From Polychytrium aggregatum (Eukaryota > Chytridiomycota > Chytridiomycetes > Polychytriales): DNA of 64,000 nucleotides. Below, in pieces: positions 24,243-33,844 of the stretch. The notes below the pieces were generated by a model. It was not told the origin of the DNA, did not search any database, and saw only the letters and a program-made list of their open reading frames with translations. The stretch covers positions 558,001-622,000 of the forward strand of contig NW_026516215.1 of assembly GCF_025602895.1 (NCBI RefSeq). The letters run 5' to 3'. Made by a program: the position numbers and the translations under genes. Positions within the stretch are counted from its first letter, which is position 1. Each line of letters begins with the position of its first letter.

Positions 24243-25790
24243 ATGACCGACGAAACCGCCTGGTGCGCATACAAGTTCCTTGCTCCGGGCGAGGCTATCG
24301 TGCCCGGACACACGGCCCTGATTGTCTTGAACCAGCCAGTGTGTCGGCGCTCGGTGCTGGAGTCTGTTTGGCGCAACGGTAAAGAGGACTGCTTTGCTCG
24401 ATCGCATGCTGAGCGGGTTCGGCCTTGGTTCAGGGGCACAGACAGGCAGCCCCGAAGGATCGCAAGCCATCCCCTCCGCAGCGCAGATGTGCCATATCGA
24501 AAGGCACGGACGCAGCGCAGGGATGATTGATAAGAGAACACGGAGAAGTGAAAGACCGAGGACAAGAGCAAAGGAGTGGCATTGGAGCGGCTCGCTGGGT
24601 GCTGACCATGTTTGTCTCTTGGATTTCTCAACTTCATTTCACGCACATACGGATGCCCAACATCGGATAGCGTCGCTGAGGATATGCGCCGACGGAGGAG
24701 CCAATCGACTCTTTGATGCCTTCGAGGACAACGTGCAGCGAGCCCTGTAAGACCCGTGCGGATATGGTGTCGGAGACGGCAACAGTGTCTACCTCACAAC
24801 CCGACGCTCTTTGGATCTCTCCAGTCCAATGCCTCGCCCTGGGTTCCTGCTATTCACTCCTGCACCATTGCACAATCTCGGACCAACCAATCGATGCGCA
24901 GATTCATCCCAGACTACATCCGCGGAGATCTCGACTCGATTCGGCCCGAGGTCCGGGTCTGGTACGAGCAACAGGCGAGTTCATCTGTGATGCAGAGTCT
25001 TGGCGACACTCGAGTCTGCTCGCGTTCCAGCCCTCGATGCTGAACAGGCTTCATATTGATCCAGGGCGTCAGCGTTGGGGTTGTCGAGGATCAGTACTCC
25101 ACCGACTTTCAGAAATGCCTGCATCTTCTGGGGCAGGTCGAGTCCGAGCGTGGAATCAAGGTTTGTGTGCGATGCTATGGAGGCGACGGATCTGCGTTGG
25201 ACGATAGGATGGCCGTCCTGTCGCACCATCGTTCCGCTTCTGGTTGCTGGGCTGACTCTGGATTGCTCAGTTCGACAGGGTGCTCGTGCTCGGAGGAATC
25301 GGCGGCCGATTCGACCAGACAATGCACAACATCCATGTCCTCCATCTCCTGGGGCGGTCGCGAGTGCTCTACATGATCAGCAACGAGTCGGTCTCGTTCT
25401 TGCTGATGCCGGTAACGCCTTGCACTGGGTCGATTCCATCCTTTTCACCACGCTTGCGGGCCAGGGTGGTGGGTGGGTGGTGGTGGTGCATACGAGGGAG
25501 ACTGGTGGCAATAACGCCGTTCTGTCTGTGTCGGCCGATAGGGGAAGCATCGCATCGAATGCTCCAAGGCCATCGAAGGTCCGACCTGTGGAATCCTCCC
25601 CATCGGCACCGCTGTCGCCAATGTGATTACGCACGGGCTCAAGTGGGATCTCGACGAAACCATGCCGTCGTCGTTTAGCCAGCTCGTGAGCACCTCGAAC
25701 CAGTTCCCGGACGACTCTGGCCCGCAGCCACAGATTCATGTCGAGACCGACGCTCCTGTTGTGTGGACAGTCGAAGTGCATCTGTACTAG
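24243..25790 (+). CDS. THI80: Thiamine pyrophosphokinase
   Basis: Transfers pyrophosphate from ATP to thiamine to make the cofactor thiamine diphosphate, in the cytosol. Six exons (24243-24378, 24671-24746, 24902-24974, 25065-25160, 25271-25411, 25542-25790) join in phase to 256 residues. Motifs in order: ALIVLNQPV near the N-terminus; NASLRICADGGANRLFDAF; FIPDYIRGDLDSIRPEVRVWYEQQ; GVSVGVVEDQYSTDFQKCL; VLVLGGIGGRFDQTMHNIHVLH; and in the thiamine-binding domain GPTCGILPIGTAVANVITHGLKWDL, STSNQF and ETDAPVVWTVEVHL at the end. The third intron starts with GC rather than GT (GC-AG, after 24974), the only choice that restores the conserved YEQQ-GVSV join. An in-frame stop lies upstream of the start. 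Confidence 0.95.
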
Positions 25791-25981
25791 CGAGCACGGC
25801 CATGTTTCGGTGGGATCTCGCATCCGCACCGCATGGTCGCTTCGTCCGCACAATACAAGCCGCAATGCAATCGACGGCTGTATCGCCTGCACACAAACGG
25901 ACGGCATTGGCAAGCCCACGCTGGCTCAGAGAGCAGTTGAGCGCACTTTGGTATTGGCTAGCTGCACTTCATGACTTTGTT

Positions 25982-28054
25982 TCACGACACAGTTTCGTTT
26001 GCATCCCCATGCGCTCCATCGCTCGAATCCTCTCGTGCGATCTCGCTTGCGGATTCAGACTCGGATTCGCTTGTGTCGTCACTTGAATAGTCCGTTTGGC
26101 CAGCATCGTGGGCCGCAGAACCCGAATCGCTGTCCAGGGGACCCGCTTGAAGCCTGCGAGCCTCCTCCAGGATCGCGATAATGCTTTCGTTTTTGCGACT
26201 CTTTGCCAGCGCCAGCGCTTCTCCGCCAACTTGGTCGATTCGCACACCTCGGCTGATCAAGCGGCGGATCATGTCCTCATCGGACTCTTCGACAGCCGAG
26301 ACAAGGAGCGAACCGTCGTCGGTGCCAAGGTTGAAGGGATTCGGCGAGTTCAAGGTGAGGAGATCCAGCATGAACAGGTCTCGGTTCCGGATCGCGGCCT
26401 TGACGGCTTGCCGACCGACGTAGCCATCGAGGGACATGGAGCACTTTTTGATCAGGAACAGGACGACCTGGACCCGCTTTTGGGCAACCGCGGTGATGAG
26501 GGCATCGTGGGCGTACATCGTATTGAAGCTGGCGCCGTCCCTTCGCAGCTGATCCAAGGCCCTGATATTGGAGGCTTGGGCAAGCCGCACCATGTGGCGG
26601 CGATTCAGCGATGCTTCGTCCTGGCCTTCCAGCGCGACGGCTTCTGTCGTCGTCTCGGGTGGGTTCGGGCCCGCGGTTGTCGTCAGCGTGGAGTCAGGCT
26701 CTCGCTCGGATTCGTCGGCATGCTCATCCTCGGCATTTGCGCTGGCAAAACTTGGAGGCGGGACTGCATGGTCAGGCATATTGGCAACTAGAAGCTCGAT
26801 AATGCCCGTGCGTCCGTATTTCTTGGCAAAGGTGATGGCCTCGGCGCCATACCTGAGGAGACTGACGCCGGCGGTCAGAAAGTATATGACGATATCTTCG
26901 TATCCTTTGACGATGGCGTCGATCATGGCCTCGGCTCCATCCCGTCCACGAACATCGACGCCGAGACGGACGAGGACCTCGATCGTGTGAATGTCGCGCT
27001 TCTCGGCTGCTGTTCGGAGGCAGTACCGCCCGTCTTTGCGAGGGTCGAACCCGGTTCCGACAACGATCGGGGCGTCCGGGATCTGGATATAGGCCCCTGT
27101 CAGGATGTTGAGGTAGTAGCCGCGGTCGTTGAGGTACTTTACAATTTCGACAAGCCCGTCGCGGGTGGCAGTCCTCAGCAGAGCTTCGAAGCGCAAATCG
27201 TCCACGGGGGACTCGAACGAAACCAGCAGCTCCTGGAAGAGCTCGTCTTGCTTGCTGACGAGGGCCTCCGAGAGGGCCAGAATACCGACTTCGGCGACTG
27301 GGTAGCCCATCAGGATGAGCCATCGCACGCTCTCCAGGTCGCAGTCGGCAACGGCATTCAGGAGAAGCCCGCCATTGTCCCGCTGCAGGTTGTAGCGGCC
27401 CTCGGAGATCAGCAGGTGGAACATGTCAAAGTCTCTCGTGCGGAGGGCGACTTGGACGGCGGCCTGGCCAACGTAGTGAACCAGGTCGCAGAGCGGCAGG
27501 AGATACAGGGCAACGTCCCGATGGCCAGCCTCCAGGGCCTTGACGAGCGCTTCGCCGCCGTGCAGACCGTTGGGTCGGAAGCCCTCGTCGACCAGCGTCG
27601 CTATGGTTTCGAAAGCCCCCTGCGAGGCCGCATTGACGAGGCACCGGCCTCCATGTCGATACAGAGGCGCACCTTTGTGGATGAGCAATCGGACGAGCGG
27701 TGGCGATGTGTTTTGGGTGCGGTTGACGATTTCAAAGGCCTCGTTGGCGTTGAAGAGCTCGTTGTCGGCGGCTTTGAGGATGCTGATGGCCAGCCAGCTC
27801 ATCCGGTTTTCCAGCGAAAGGGTCAGCAGCTCGGAAGGCGGGGTGGGCAGGCGCTGGAACAGCAGCGGCTCGAGCGAAGCCAGGGCATCCAGCTGGCCGA
27901 ACTGGCTCTTCTCCAGCAACAGCGGTCCGTTGTCCAGCGCCCGGCGGATGTGTCTGCAACTTCGGGCGAGCTCCCTCAGTTGGGCAGGAGTCAGGTATCT
28001 GGCGATTTCGACCAGAACCTCGCTGGGAATTCGGTATATGTGCATTGCGTCCAT
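25982..28054 (-). CDS. F-box and ankyrin-repeat protein
   Basis: A single open exon of 690 codons from MDAMHIYRIPSEVL. The first 45 residues form an F-box (IYRIPSEVLVEIARYLTPAQLRELARSCRHIRRAL), which would bind Skp1 in an SCF ubiquitin ligase. The rest is about 14-16 degenerate ankyrin-like units, for example PPLVRLLIHKGAPLYRHGGRCLVNAASQGAFETIATLVDEG and KRDIHTIEVLVRLGVDVRGRDGAEAMIDAIVKGYEDIVIYFL, likely the substrate-binding part. An Asp/Glu/Thr-rich linker near residue 480 and an acidic Ser-rich tail are disordered. The frame stays open upstream to an ATG at 28318, but that sequence includes a proline run from a C-tract and is less protein-like. Large families of this architecture are known in chytrids. 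Confidence 0.85.
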   Translation of the reverse strand: MDAMHIYRIPSEVLVEIARYLTPAQLRELARSCRHIRRALDNGPLLLEKSQFGQLDALASLEPLLFQRLPTPPSELLTLSLENRMSWLAISILKAADNELFNANEAFEIVNRTQNTSPPLVRLLIHKGAPLYRHGGRCLVNAASQGAFETIATLVDEGFRPNGLHGGEALVKALEAGHRDVALYLLPLCDLVHYVGQAAVQVALRTRDFDMFHLLISEGRYNLQRDNGGLLLNAVADCDLESVRWLILMGYPVAEVGILALSEALVSKQDELFQELLVSFESPVDDLRFEALLRTATRDGLVEIVKYLNDRGYYLNILTGAYIQIPDAPIVVGTGFDPRKDGRYCLRTAAEKRDIHTIEVLVRLGVDVRGRDGAEAMIDAIVKGYEDIVIYFLTAGVSLLRYGAEAITFAKKYGRTGIIELLVANMPDHAVPPPSFASANAEDEHADESEREPDSTLTTTAGPNPPETTTEAVALEGQDEASLNRRHMVRLAQASNIRALDQLRRDGASFNTMYAHDALITAVAQKRVQVVLFLIKKCSMSLDGYVGRQAVKAAIRNRDLFMLDLLTLNSPNPFNLGTDDGSLLVSAVEESDEDMIRRLISRGVRIDQVGGEALALAKSRKNESIIAILEEARRLQAGPLDSDSGSAAHDAGQTDYSSDDTSESESESASEIAREDSSDGAHGDANETVS

Positions 28055-29201
28055 CGAAGCCAGATGTGAAGGCTGGCCGACCAGTGCCGGGGGGGGGGAG
28101 GGACCGGCGAAGAGCCAGGGGAAGCCGAGACGGAACCACATCCGTTCGGGCGCCAGCAGACTCATCCGTTTCGGGCGACCACGAACCATGAACGTGCTCA
28201 CCACGAACCAGGCCGATCGCACAGCCAGCAGCGGGTGTCCCAGAGCCGCCACCACACCGCAGCCGCGGGACGCTCTTCCTCGCCGAGCGACAGAATCTTG
28301 TGAGCGAAGCGGATTCATGCTGGCACAGGCTGGTCCATGCGGTAGATTATCGGCCAAACGGTCGGCCAGGGCAGCCGCGAGGTGCTACCGCAGTATTGTG
28401 CGAACGCAAGTGATATACAGACGCACCAGCAGTGCAAGCTCCCGACCGGCGGTGGCGGCTGGCGAATCCAGTGGCCCTTGGGATCTGCACATCGGCCAGG
28501 GGTGTCAATAACAGGCATCGATCGGCTGGCACGGCACTCTGCGTTGCATACCCGAGCTACTCACTCATCGGGAAGTTGGGCCATTCCGACAGCACCAGCG
28601 CCTCGCAAATGCTCGATCCGAGAGCGGATCAGGCTGAGCTGGCGCAGAAACGGCAGACAGCGGCTCCGGAATCGATCGATGTGATTGTGGTGTCGACGGA
28701 GCAGGAACGATGCCAGTGCCTGGCTTTGGACACAGTTTCGACCGACGGTTGGTGGTCTTGCCATCGACATCGAGGCATCCGGGTAGTTGCTGCGTGGATC
28801 ACTCACGCGGTAATCGGCTGCTTGCCGAAACCACCGGGATTCCATCCCATCCGAGCCTAGGACGCCCCTTTCTGCAGCAAGAAGCTGCTTTGATGCAACC
28901 ATTTCTGGGATTGTTTCAACCAGGGCTGCAGCAAACTCGAGAATCTGTGAAATGGAAGCCACAAGGACGATAAGAATGCAGCGACGCAGCCTACGGCCAC
29001 CAGGCTCGGAATCGCAAGGTGGCAGGATGAAAGGGAATAGAGAGGCTGCCTCGGGTGCTTGTGCTGTACCTGATGCGCTTTGTCGACATCGGGACCAGAG
29101 TCATCGGTCCGATACACCGATGTCAGCAACTGACGGTGGCGATGGTGGTGGTGTTAGAGGCAGTTGCCATGCTGTAGAATTGTCCATCGACGAGGGCATC
29201 A
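28055..29201. other. Unresolved region
   Basis: A minus-strand ORF at 28561-28962 reads ILEFAAALVETIPEMVASKQLLAAERG and could be an exon of the upstream zinc-ribbon gene or of a separate small gene, but no domain or consistent splice chain was found. The remainder is non-coding as far as I can see. Confidence 0.3.
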
Positions 29202-30494
29202 TCATCGTGCTGATTGTGTTTGATCATCATGCGCATCGGCAATCCGCCGGCTTACCCTCAGCTGCCATGCTTCGAAGCGCTCTTGCGGCCTCAAACCACA
29301 CAGACTGTTGCGGGCCAGAATCACATTCCCAGGATCCGACACATAGTCCATTCGGGATTTGTGCAGCTGAAACAGCACCACCGGATGTCGTCGCGGCGGA
29401 ATCTTCTGCGCATTCGGAGTCGGTGTCTTTGCTGCCAACGGATTCGATTGTCTCGAGCGAATGACGCTTGCGTTGAGTGGATATCGCATCGCTGATGCAC
29501 GGCCGATCTCAGGCGACCCCGAATCGTCTCCGGGAAGATGGCGCTGCGAGGGAGGCCCGGGGCGCTTCATCCTCTGACCCGACATTTTGAGCTTAACCGA
29601 GATCGGGGTCTGCAGTCGATTTCCAGTGCCGGACAGAGGACCTTCTGACTGGCTCTGTGCACCGATGCGTCCCAAGGCACTGGGCCCGGGTTCGGATATG
29701 CTCTCGCCCAGGTCGTCGCAGCGCATACGATCTGGATCATCCACATCCATACTGTCTCCATCTCGCCGCTGAGGCGTCTCGGCATCGCTTGGTTGCGCTG
29801 GGACAGCACGCTGGCTTTTCCGTTGTCCGCCTCGGGCTCCTCGTCGGCATCGCCGCAAGCGGGGGGTTCCAGCCCCAACGCCGGGCTTGGTATCAAGATG
29901 GGTTTTGTGAAGATGGCTTCTAAGATGGCACGCAGAGGTCAGGTAGCTCCGATGCACCCGGGCGAGGTACTCGGCCGAATTCAGATGGAGCTGGATGTCA
30001 TACTAAACGGTTGCAATCCGGATCAAGCGTCAGAGGAGCTGCACCAGCCCTTCGTTGTCGATAACAGCAGCGCAGATCACCAAGCTAAGATGCGATCGCG
30101 CAAGCACGAGTCGTCACTGATGGGATAGAGTCTTACAGTTCGGGTCTGGTTGGCAATCTGCAGAGCAGCAGTGGAAGCGAAGCCACATGCAGCACATTCC
30201 ACATCCTGAGCAGGGAGGAGCGCAAGACAGCCTGGGCATGGATAGAGGCCGTGGCGGCAGGCAGGGCTGCAGTCGACGAACATGCCAATGCACAATGTCA
30301 GCGTCGAGGCGAAAAGATCGATGGTGCTGCCGACGACAGGAGCTCAGCGGGATCAGCACCCACCATCGCAGCGAGAGGAAGACACTGGCGCCGCTTTGAG
30401 CCGGGGAGAACTGGACGACCCTCTCATCAAGCAGAGCGGCAAATGCAAGCTCGTGGTGCTGGCAGGCCGGATGCGGACATAGAAGCCGGACCAT
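29202..30494 (-). CDS. Tentative zinc-ribbon protein, multi-exon, unknown
   Basis: Three parts look coding. A first exon from 30494 reads MVRLLCPHPACQHHELAFAALLDERVVQFSP. A second, ending in a GTAAGA donor near 30138, reads CRHGLYPCPGCLALLPAQDVECAACGFASTAALQIANQTR, with a CxxC...CxxC zinc-ribbon-like pattern. The last open segment, ending at 29202, has DIQLHLNSAEYLAR, a disordered Ser/Pro-rich middle with MDVDDPDRM, and ends with NSLCGLRPQERFEAWQLRVSRRIADAHDDQ. The joins between parts were not proved. I do not recognise a family. Transposon A is inserted about 80 bp upstream of the proposed start, so it may separate this gene from its promoter. Confidence 0.35.
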
Positions 30495-30575
30495 GTCGTC
30501 GCAGCGAGGGGCAGCGATGCAGATCAAGAGGAAACCCGGCAGTGGGCGATGCGGAGTCCAAGAAAGCCTCGCCGT

Positions 30576-30607
30576 TACAGCGTATCCACTAAAAAACGGG
30601 ACACCCA
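30576..30607 (+). repeat. Left terminal inverted repeat, copy A
   Basis: Begins with the TA target site and holds TAAAAAACGGGACACCC. It matches the transposase-side end of copy B and of the mini-element ending at 62030 (ATCCAATAAA, then ACGGGACACCC) with few differences. Confidence 0.9.
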
Positions 30608-30660
30608 GGGTTTTGACCATTGATCAATATTTTGTTACCCAATGCTATCGCGCGCTGGCC

Positions 30661-31269
30661 ATGACCATTCGCCACACAACCACTCTCCAGAGGAAAGTTT
30701 CACTCTCACTCTGCCACACTGCCATCCAGCGAGCAGGTCTCTCTCACAAGAGGGCAACACACCTCTACAAGTTCAAGCGACTGGATGAGCGAGTGGCACA
30801 GTTCAGGGACCAGGCCCGCTCCATTGACCCACGACGATTAGTCTTTGTCGACGAGACAGGGATCAGGAGATCCATTTTCCCTCTCTACGGATACTCACCG
30901 AAGGGTGCTCCGCTTCGCCAGCGCAATCACATGAAACACAAGTCTGTCTCGGCTGCATTTGCCATCAACCACTCTGGTGTGCTGCATCGCATGTACATCC
31001 CCACATCATTCAAGACACACTCGATGGTCGAGTTCTTTGAGCGAGCGACGTTCCCAGACGACTCTGTGATTGTGATGGACAATGTCAGCATGCACAAGAC
31101 ACGGGCTGTCCTGGACTGCATCGAGCGCCGAGGATGGTCAGTGATCTTCACCCCACCTGCTTCACCCGACTTCAATCCCATCGAAAACTTCTTTGGGGTT
31201 GAGTTCCTCCAATTTGGAGTTGAGCTCCCCAATCACGCCGCCATTTTCACGCTCAAATCCCTGGCTTGA
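30661..31269 (+). CDS. Tc1/mariner (IS630-type) DDE transposase, internally deleted
   Basis: 202 residues from the ATG that copy B also uses. The catalytic triad is visible: D64 in LVFVDETG, D140 in SVIVMDNVSMH and E175 in SPDFNPIENFF, with 34 residues between the last two, so DD34E. Compared with copy B, 81 codons are missing in frame after MTIRHT, which removes the helix-turn-helix part (residues about 10-60) needed to bind the terminal repeats. After IENFFG the normal tail of about 50 residues is replaced by a short unrelated one because some 150 bp are deleted and a small filler with a GTTGAGTTCC/GTTGAGCTCC repeat is present. The protein could still fold its catalytic core but should not bind its own ends. 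It lies about 200 bp upstream of the Fanzor. Confidence 0.9.
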   Translation: MTIRHTTTLQRKVSLSLCHTAIQRAGLSHKRATHLYKFKRLDERVAQFRDQARSIDPRRLVFVDETGIRRSIFPLYGYSPKGAPLRQRNHMKHKSVSAAFAINHSGVLHRMYIPTSFKTHSMVEFFERATFPDDSVIVMDNVSMHKTRAVLDCIERRGWSVIFTPPASPDFNPIENFFGVEFLQFGVELPNHAAIFTLKSLA

Positions 31270-31337
31270 ACCTCTCGGCGATTTTTGAACAGGGTCGCTT
31301 CCCAACCAGCCCGCAACGACGGGCTCCTGCTCTCGGG

Positions 31338-31343
31338 TATAAA
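31338..31343 (+). promoter_or_regulatory. TATA-like box upstream of Fanzor A
   Basis: TATAAA lies 129 bp before the Fanzor start codon, inside the spacer between the two transposon genes. The same box and context (GGGTATAAATGCC) are conserved in copy B, which suggests that the Fanzor has its own promoter. Confidence 0.5.
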
Positions 31344-31471
31344 TGCCACACCTTCGTCCTGCTGCTTTCTTCCCTCATCTCGCCTTGATCTGATCATCGC
31401 GCTATTGTACGATAAAAAAAGTCTCTGCTCTGACCAGTACCACTGGCAGACATCCAGCATCCTCTGCCCCC

Positions 31472-33844
31472 ATGCCTCCGAAGCGCAAGGGTACCGGTGA
31501 TTGCCAGCCTCGACCACCCAGGCCCAAGAAAGCCAAGTCACAGTCGGAGCCTGTCTCTGGTTCGTATTCTGATCCCACGCATGCTTGGTCGTCTGTTGCT
31601 CCGTCGCTCACCACCACTGCTTCTGCAGATCCAATGGATGTCGATCCCACCGAGCCTGGTCCATCTACTTCCTCGAGTACCGGCAAGCGATGTCGCCAGT
31701 GCGATGGCACCGATCACGAACGCTGCAACACCAGCAAATGTCCCAAATACCGGCCCCTCAAGAGTTCTGTCGTCCCACTCGTGGATGGAAGGTCATCCGC
31801 CCCTCAGTTCAGCTGCTTCAAGCAGACGATGGATGGCTGTTGTCTCAATCCCGCTCTCCGCGACAAGATCCAGGCCACCGTCGAGGCCATGACCCAGATC
31901 CAGTTCGAGGCATCCAGGCTGCTCAACCTACATATCCTCCGGTGCATCGAGCAGGATATTCCCGTCCCCGTCATCTCCAAGTCCACCCCTGCTTTCGTTC
32001 GCCAATGCTTCACGATCGTCCAGGCTGGTGCTCTCTTGACAGCCAGGGACATTGAGAAGTACGAGCAGAAGCTGATCGATTCCTTCGGCATCTACCAGTC
32101 CACTCGGCACGCAGACATGCCTCCGGCCCCTCGTCTGCCTGATGGTGCCCGCAGTCAGCTTCTCACACTGGCTGTCAATGCCTATGCCACCAACTGCACC
32201 ACCCACCTCAACCTGGCCTACTGGCGACTCCTTCGCCGCTTCTGCGCTGCCGTCTTCCCAGCCAACAAGCATAAGCACGAAGCCATCGAGGCCTGTCTCG
32301 AGCTCTTCGAGAAACCGGACTCGACTCCACCCAAGGCCGATCTCGAGTTCCTCTATCCAGACTTTGGCCACATCCTGGACGAGTTTCGGTACAGCAACGA
32401 CCAGGACCGCTTCCGGGCCCTCCATCGCCTCTCACACCATGTGGGGATCCTTGCCCGGGACAAGATGGTCGACAATGTCCACAAGTGGATCGACTGTGAC
32501 ATGCCCGCCCTCCGAGTCACCGAGCTGCAGCGCCAGGCCAAGCTGGACAAGCTTACTGCCCAAGGCATTCTCTCCGACGACAAGAGGTTCACCACGGCCA
32601 AGTCTGAGCTCGGCACCACCAAGTCCAAGATCAACAAGCTGGCATCCAGGATCAACTGGGCACTGAAGCAGCTCGCTCTTGACACTCCTCCGGCCGTGTG
32701 CACGATGGTCCTTCTGTGCACCACCAAGGCCAAGTATGTCAAGATCGACACCGTCGCACTCTGGGAGCTCCTGGGTCCAAAGAAGCGCATTGGCCTCACC
32801 TGGGACATGCTCAAGGAAGAAGGTGATGACGGTGTCAACAACCAGGATCGTCTCTGGCGCAGTTGCTTCAAGCTGCGTAGTTCCCTCTTCCAAGAGCGGG
32901 ACGTGAACAAGAAGCTGTTCAACTACGAGATCAGCACCGATGGCATTGGATGCACCATCGGTCTCGTCAAGTTTGTGCGTCGAACCGATCGCACCGAGAC
33001 CATCGAGCCTCCTCCGACTGCCGAGCAGCGTATCCAGACCCACATCGGCGACCCAGACCCCGATCGCACCACTTGGATTGGCATCGATCCTGGAGTCGGC
33101 TCCATCTTCACGGCGGTCATCCAAGCACCGGGCCACCAAGACGAGGTGGTCTCATTCTCGAATGGCCACTACCAGCACATGTGTGGCCATACGTCCAACA
33201 CCAAGTGGCACAACACCATGAAGTATCGACTCAGCATCGAGACCTGGATGTCGACCACCCCCTCGCCCAAGGTGCAGTCCTCGGAGGCCTTCAAGGTCCA
33301 TCTCGCCCATGTCCTGCAACCGGAGCTGCGAGTGCAGCTCGACTTCCACCTTGGCAAGAAGGCTCGTCACCATCGCTTCACGGGCCACAAGAGACGCCAA
33401 GTGGCCGTCGACAGGATGTGCAAGGCCGTCCTGAAGCACGCCCCGATACGGACCGATGTGGTGATCGCCTTTGGCAATGCGTCATGGCGACAGGGCAAGG
33501 GCTATGCATCCAGCCCTCGGAGGCAGCGGTTTGCTCGGTACTTTGAGCAGTTCGAGCACCACCGACGCCGTCCCAATCACCCTCACGGAAGTGTCAAGGT
33601 GGCCTCGACGAACGAGTTCAACACCTCGCAAGTGTGCTCCAAGTGCCTGGAGCCAGTTCGGTTGGAAGGACTCGATGCGCCCAGTGTTGCGAATTCCCAC
33701 TTTGTCAGGAGCTGCAAGAATCCCAGCTGCCGGACAGTGTGGAATCGCGACGTCAATGCGGCGCGCAACATGATCACAGTATGCAGGTCGATTGTGGAGA
33801 TCGGAGAGCGACCGGCGGTCTTCACTCGGAGGCTGCCAAAGTGA
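31472..33844 (+). CDS. Fanzor RNA-guided nuclease (TnpB-related), copy A
   Basis: An intact 790-residue ORF. The N-terminal 110 residues are Lys/Pro/Ser-rich (PPRPKKAKSQ may act as a nuclear signal) and hold a Cys cluster C74, C77, H82, C85, C90. The middle is helical and matches the guide-binding region expected in the family. The RuvC nuclease follows: D539 in WIGIDPGVGSIFTAV (RuvC-I); VVIAFGNASW, where G668 stands at the usual RuvC-II glutamate; a conserved E715 in TNEFNTSQVC, 47 residues later, the displaced glutamate known for Fanzors; a zinc ribbon C722, C725, C748, C753; and D760 in RDVNAARNM (RuvC-III). Family knowledge says that such proteins cut DNA with a guide RNA encoded at the element's right end. 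It is the second gene of the transposon, with no introns visible. Confidence 0.95.
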   Translation: MPPKRKGTGDCQPRPPRPKKAKSQSEPVSGSYSDPTHAWSSVAPSLTTTASADPMDVDPTEPGPSTSSSTGKRCRQCDGTDHERCNTSKCPKYRPLKSSVVPLVDGRSSAPQFSCFKQTMDGCCLNPALRDKIQATVEAMTQIQFEASRLLNLHILRCIEQDIPVPVISKSTPAFVRQCFTIVQAGALLTARDIEKYEQKLIDSFGIYQSTRHADMPPAPRLPDGARSQLLTLAVNAYATNCTTHLNLAYWRLLRRFCAAVFPANKHKHEAIEACLELFEKPDSTPPKADLEFLYPDFGHILDEFRYSNDQDRFRALHRLSHHVGILARDKMVDNVHKWIDCDMPALRVTELQRQAKLDKLTAQGILSDDKRFTTAKSELGTTKSKINKLASRINWALKQLALDTPPAVCTMVLLCTTKAKYVKIDTVALWELLGPKKRIGLTWDMLKEEGDDGVNNQDRLWRSCFKLRSSLFQERDVNKKLFNYEISTDGIGCTIGLVKFVRRTDRTETIEPPPTAEQRIQTHIGDPDPDRTTWIGIDPGVGSIFTAVIQAPGHQDEVVSFSNGHYQHMCGHTSNTKWHNTMKYRLSIETWMSTTPSPKVQSSEAFKVHLAHVLQPELRVQLDFHLGKKARHHRFTGHKRRQVAVDRMCKAVLKHAPIRTDVVIAFGNASWRQGKGYASSPRRQRFARYFEQFEHHRRRPNHPHGSVKVASTNEFNTSQVCSKCLEPVRLEGLDAPSVANSHFVRSCKNPSCRTVWNRDVNAARNMITVCRSIVEIGERPAVFTRRLPK

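Noticed and set aside
23616-24470. A 284-codon minus-strand ORF with a long leucine run
   Set aside because: The leucines come from the AGC/AGA microsatellite and the frame has no domain.
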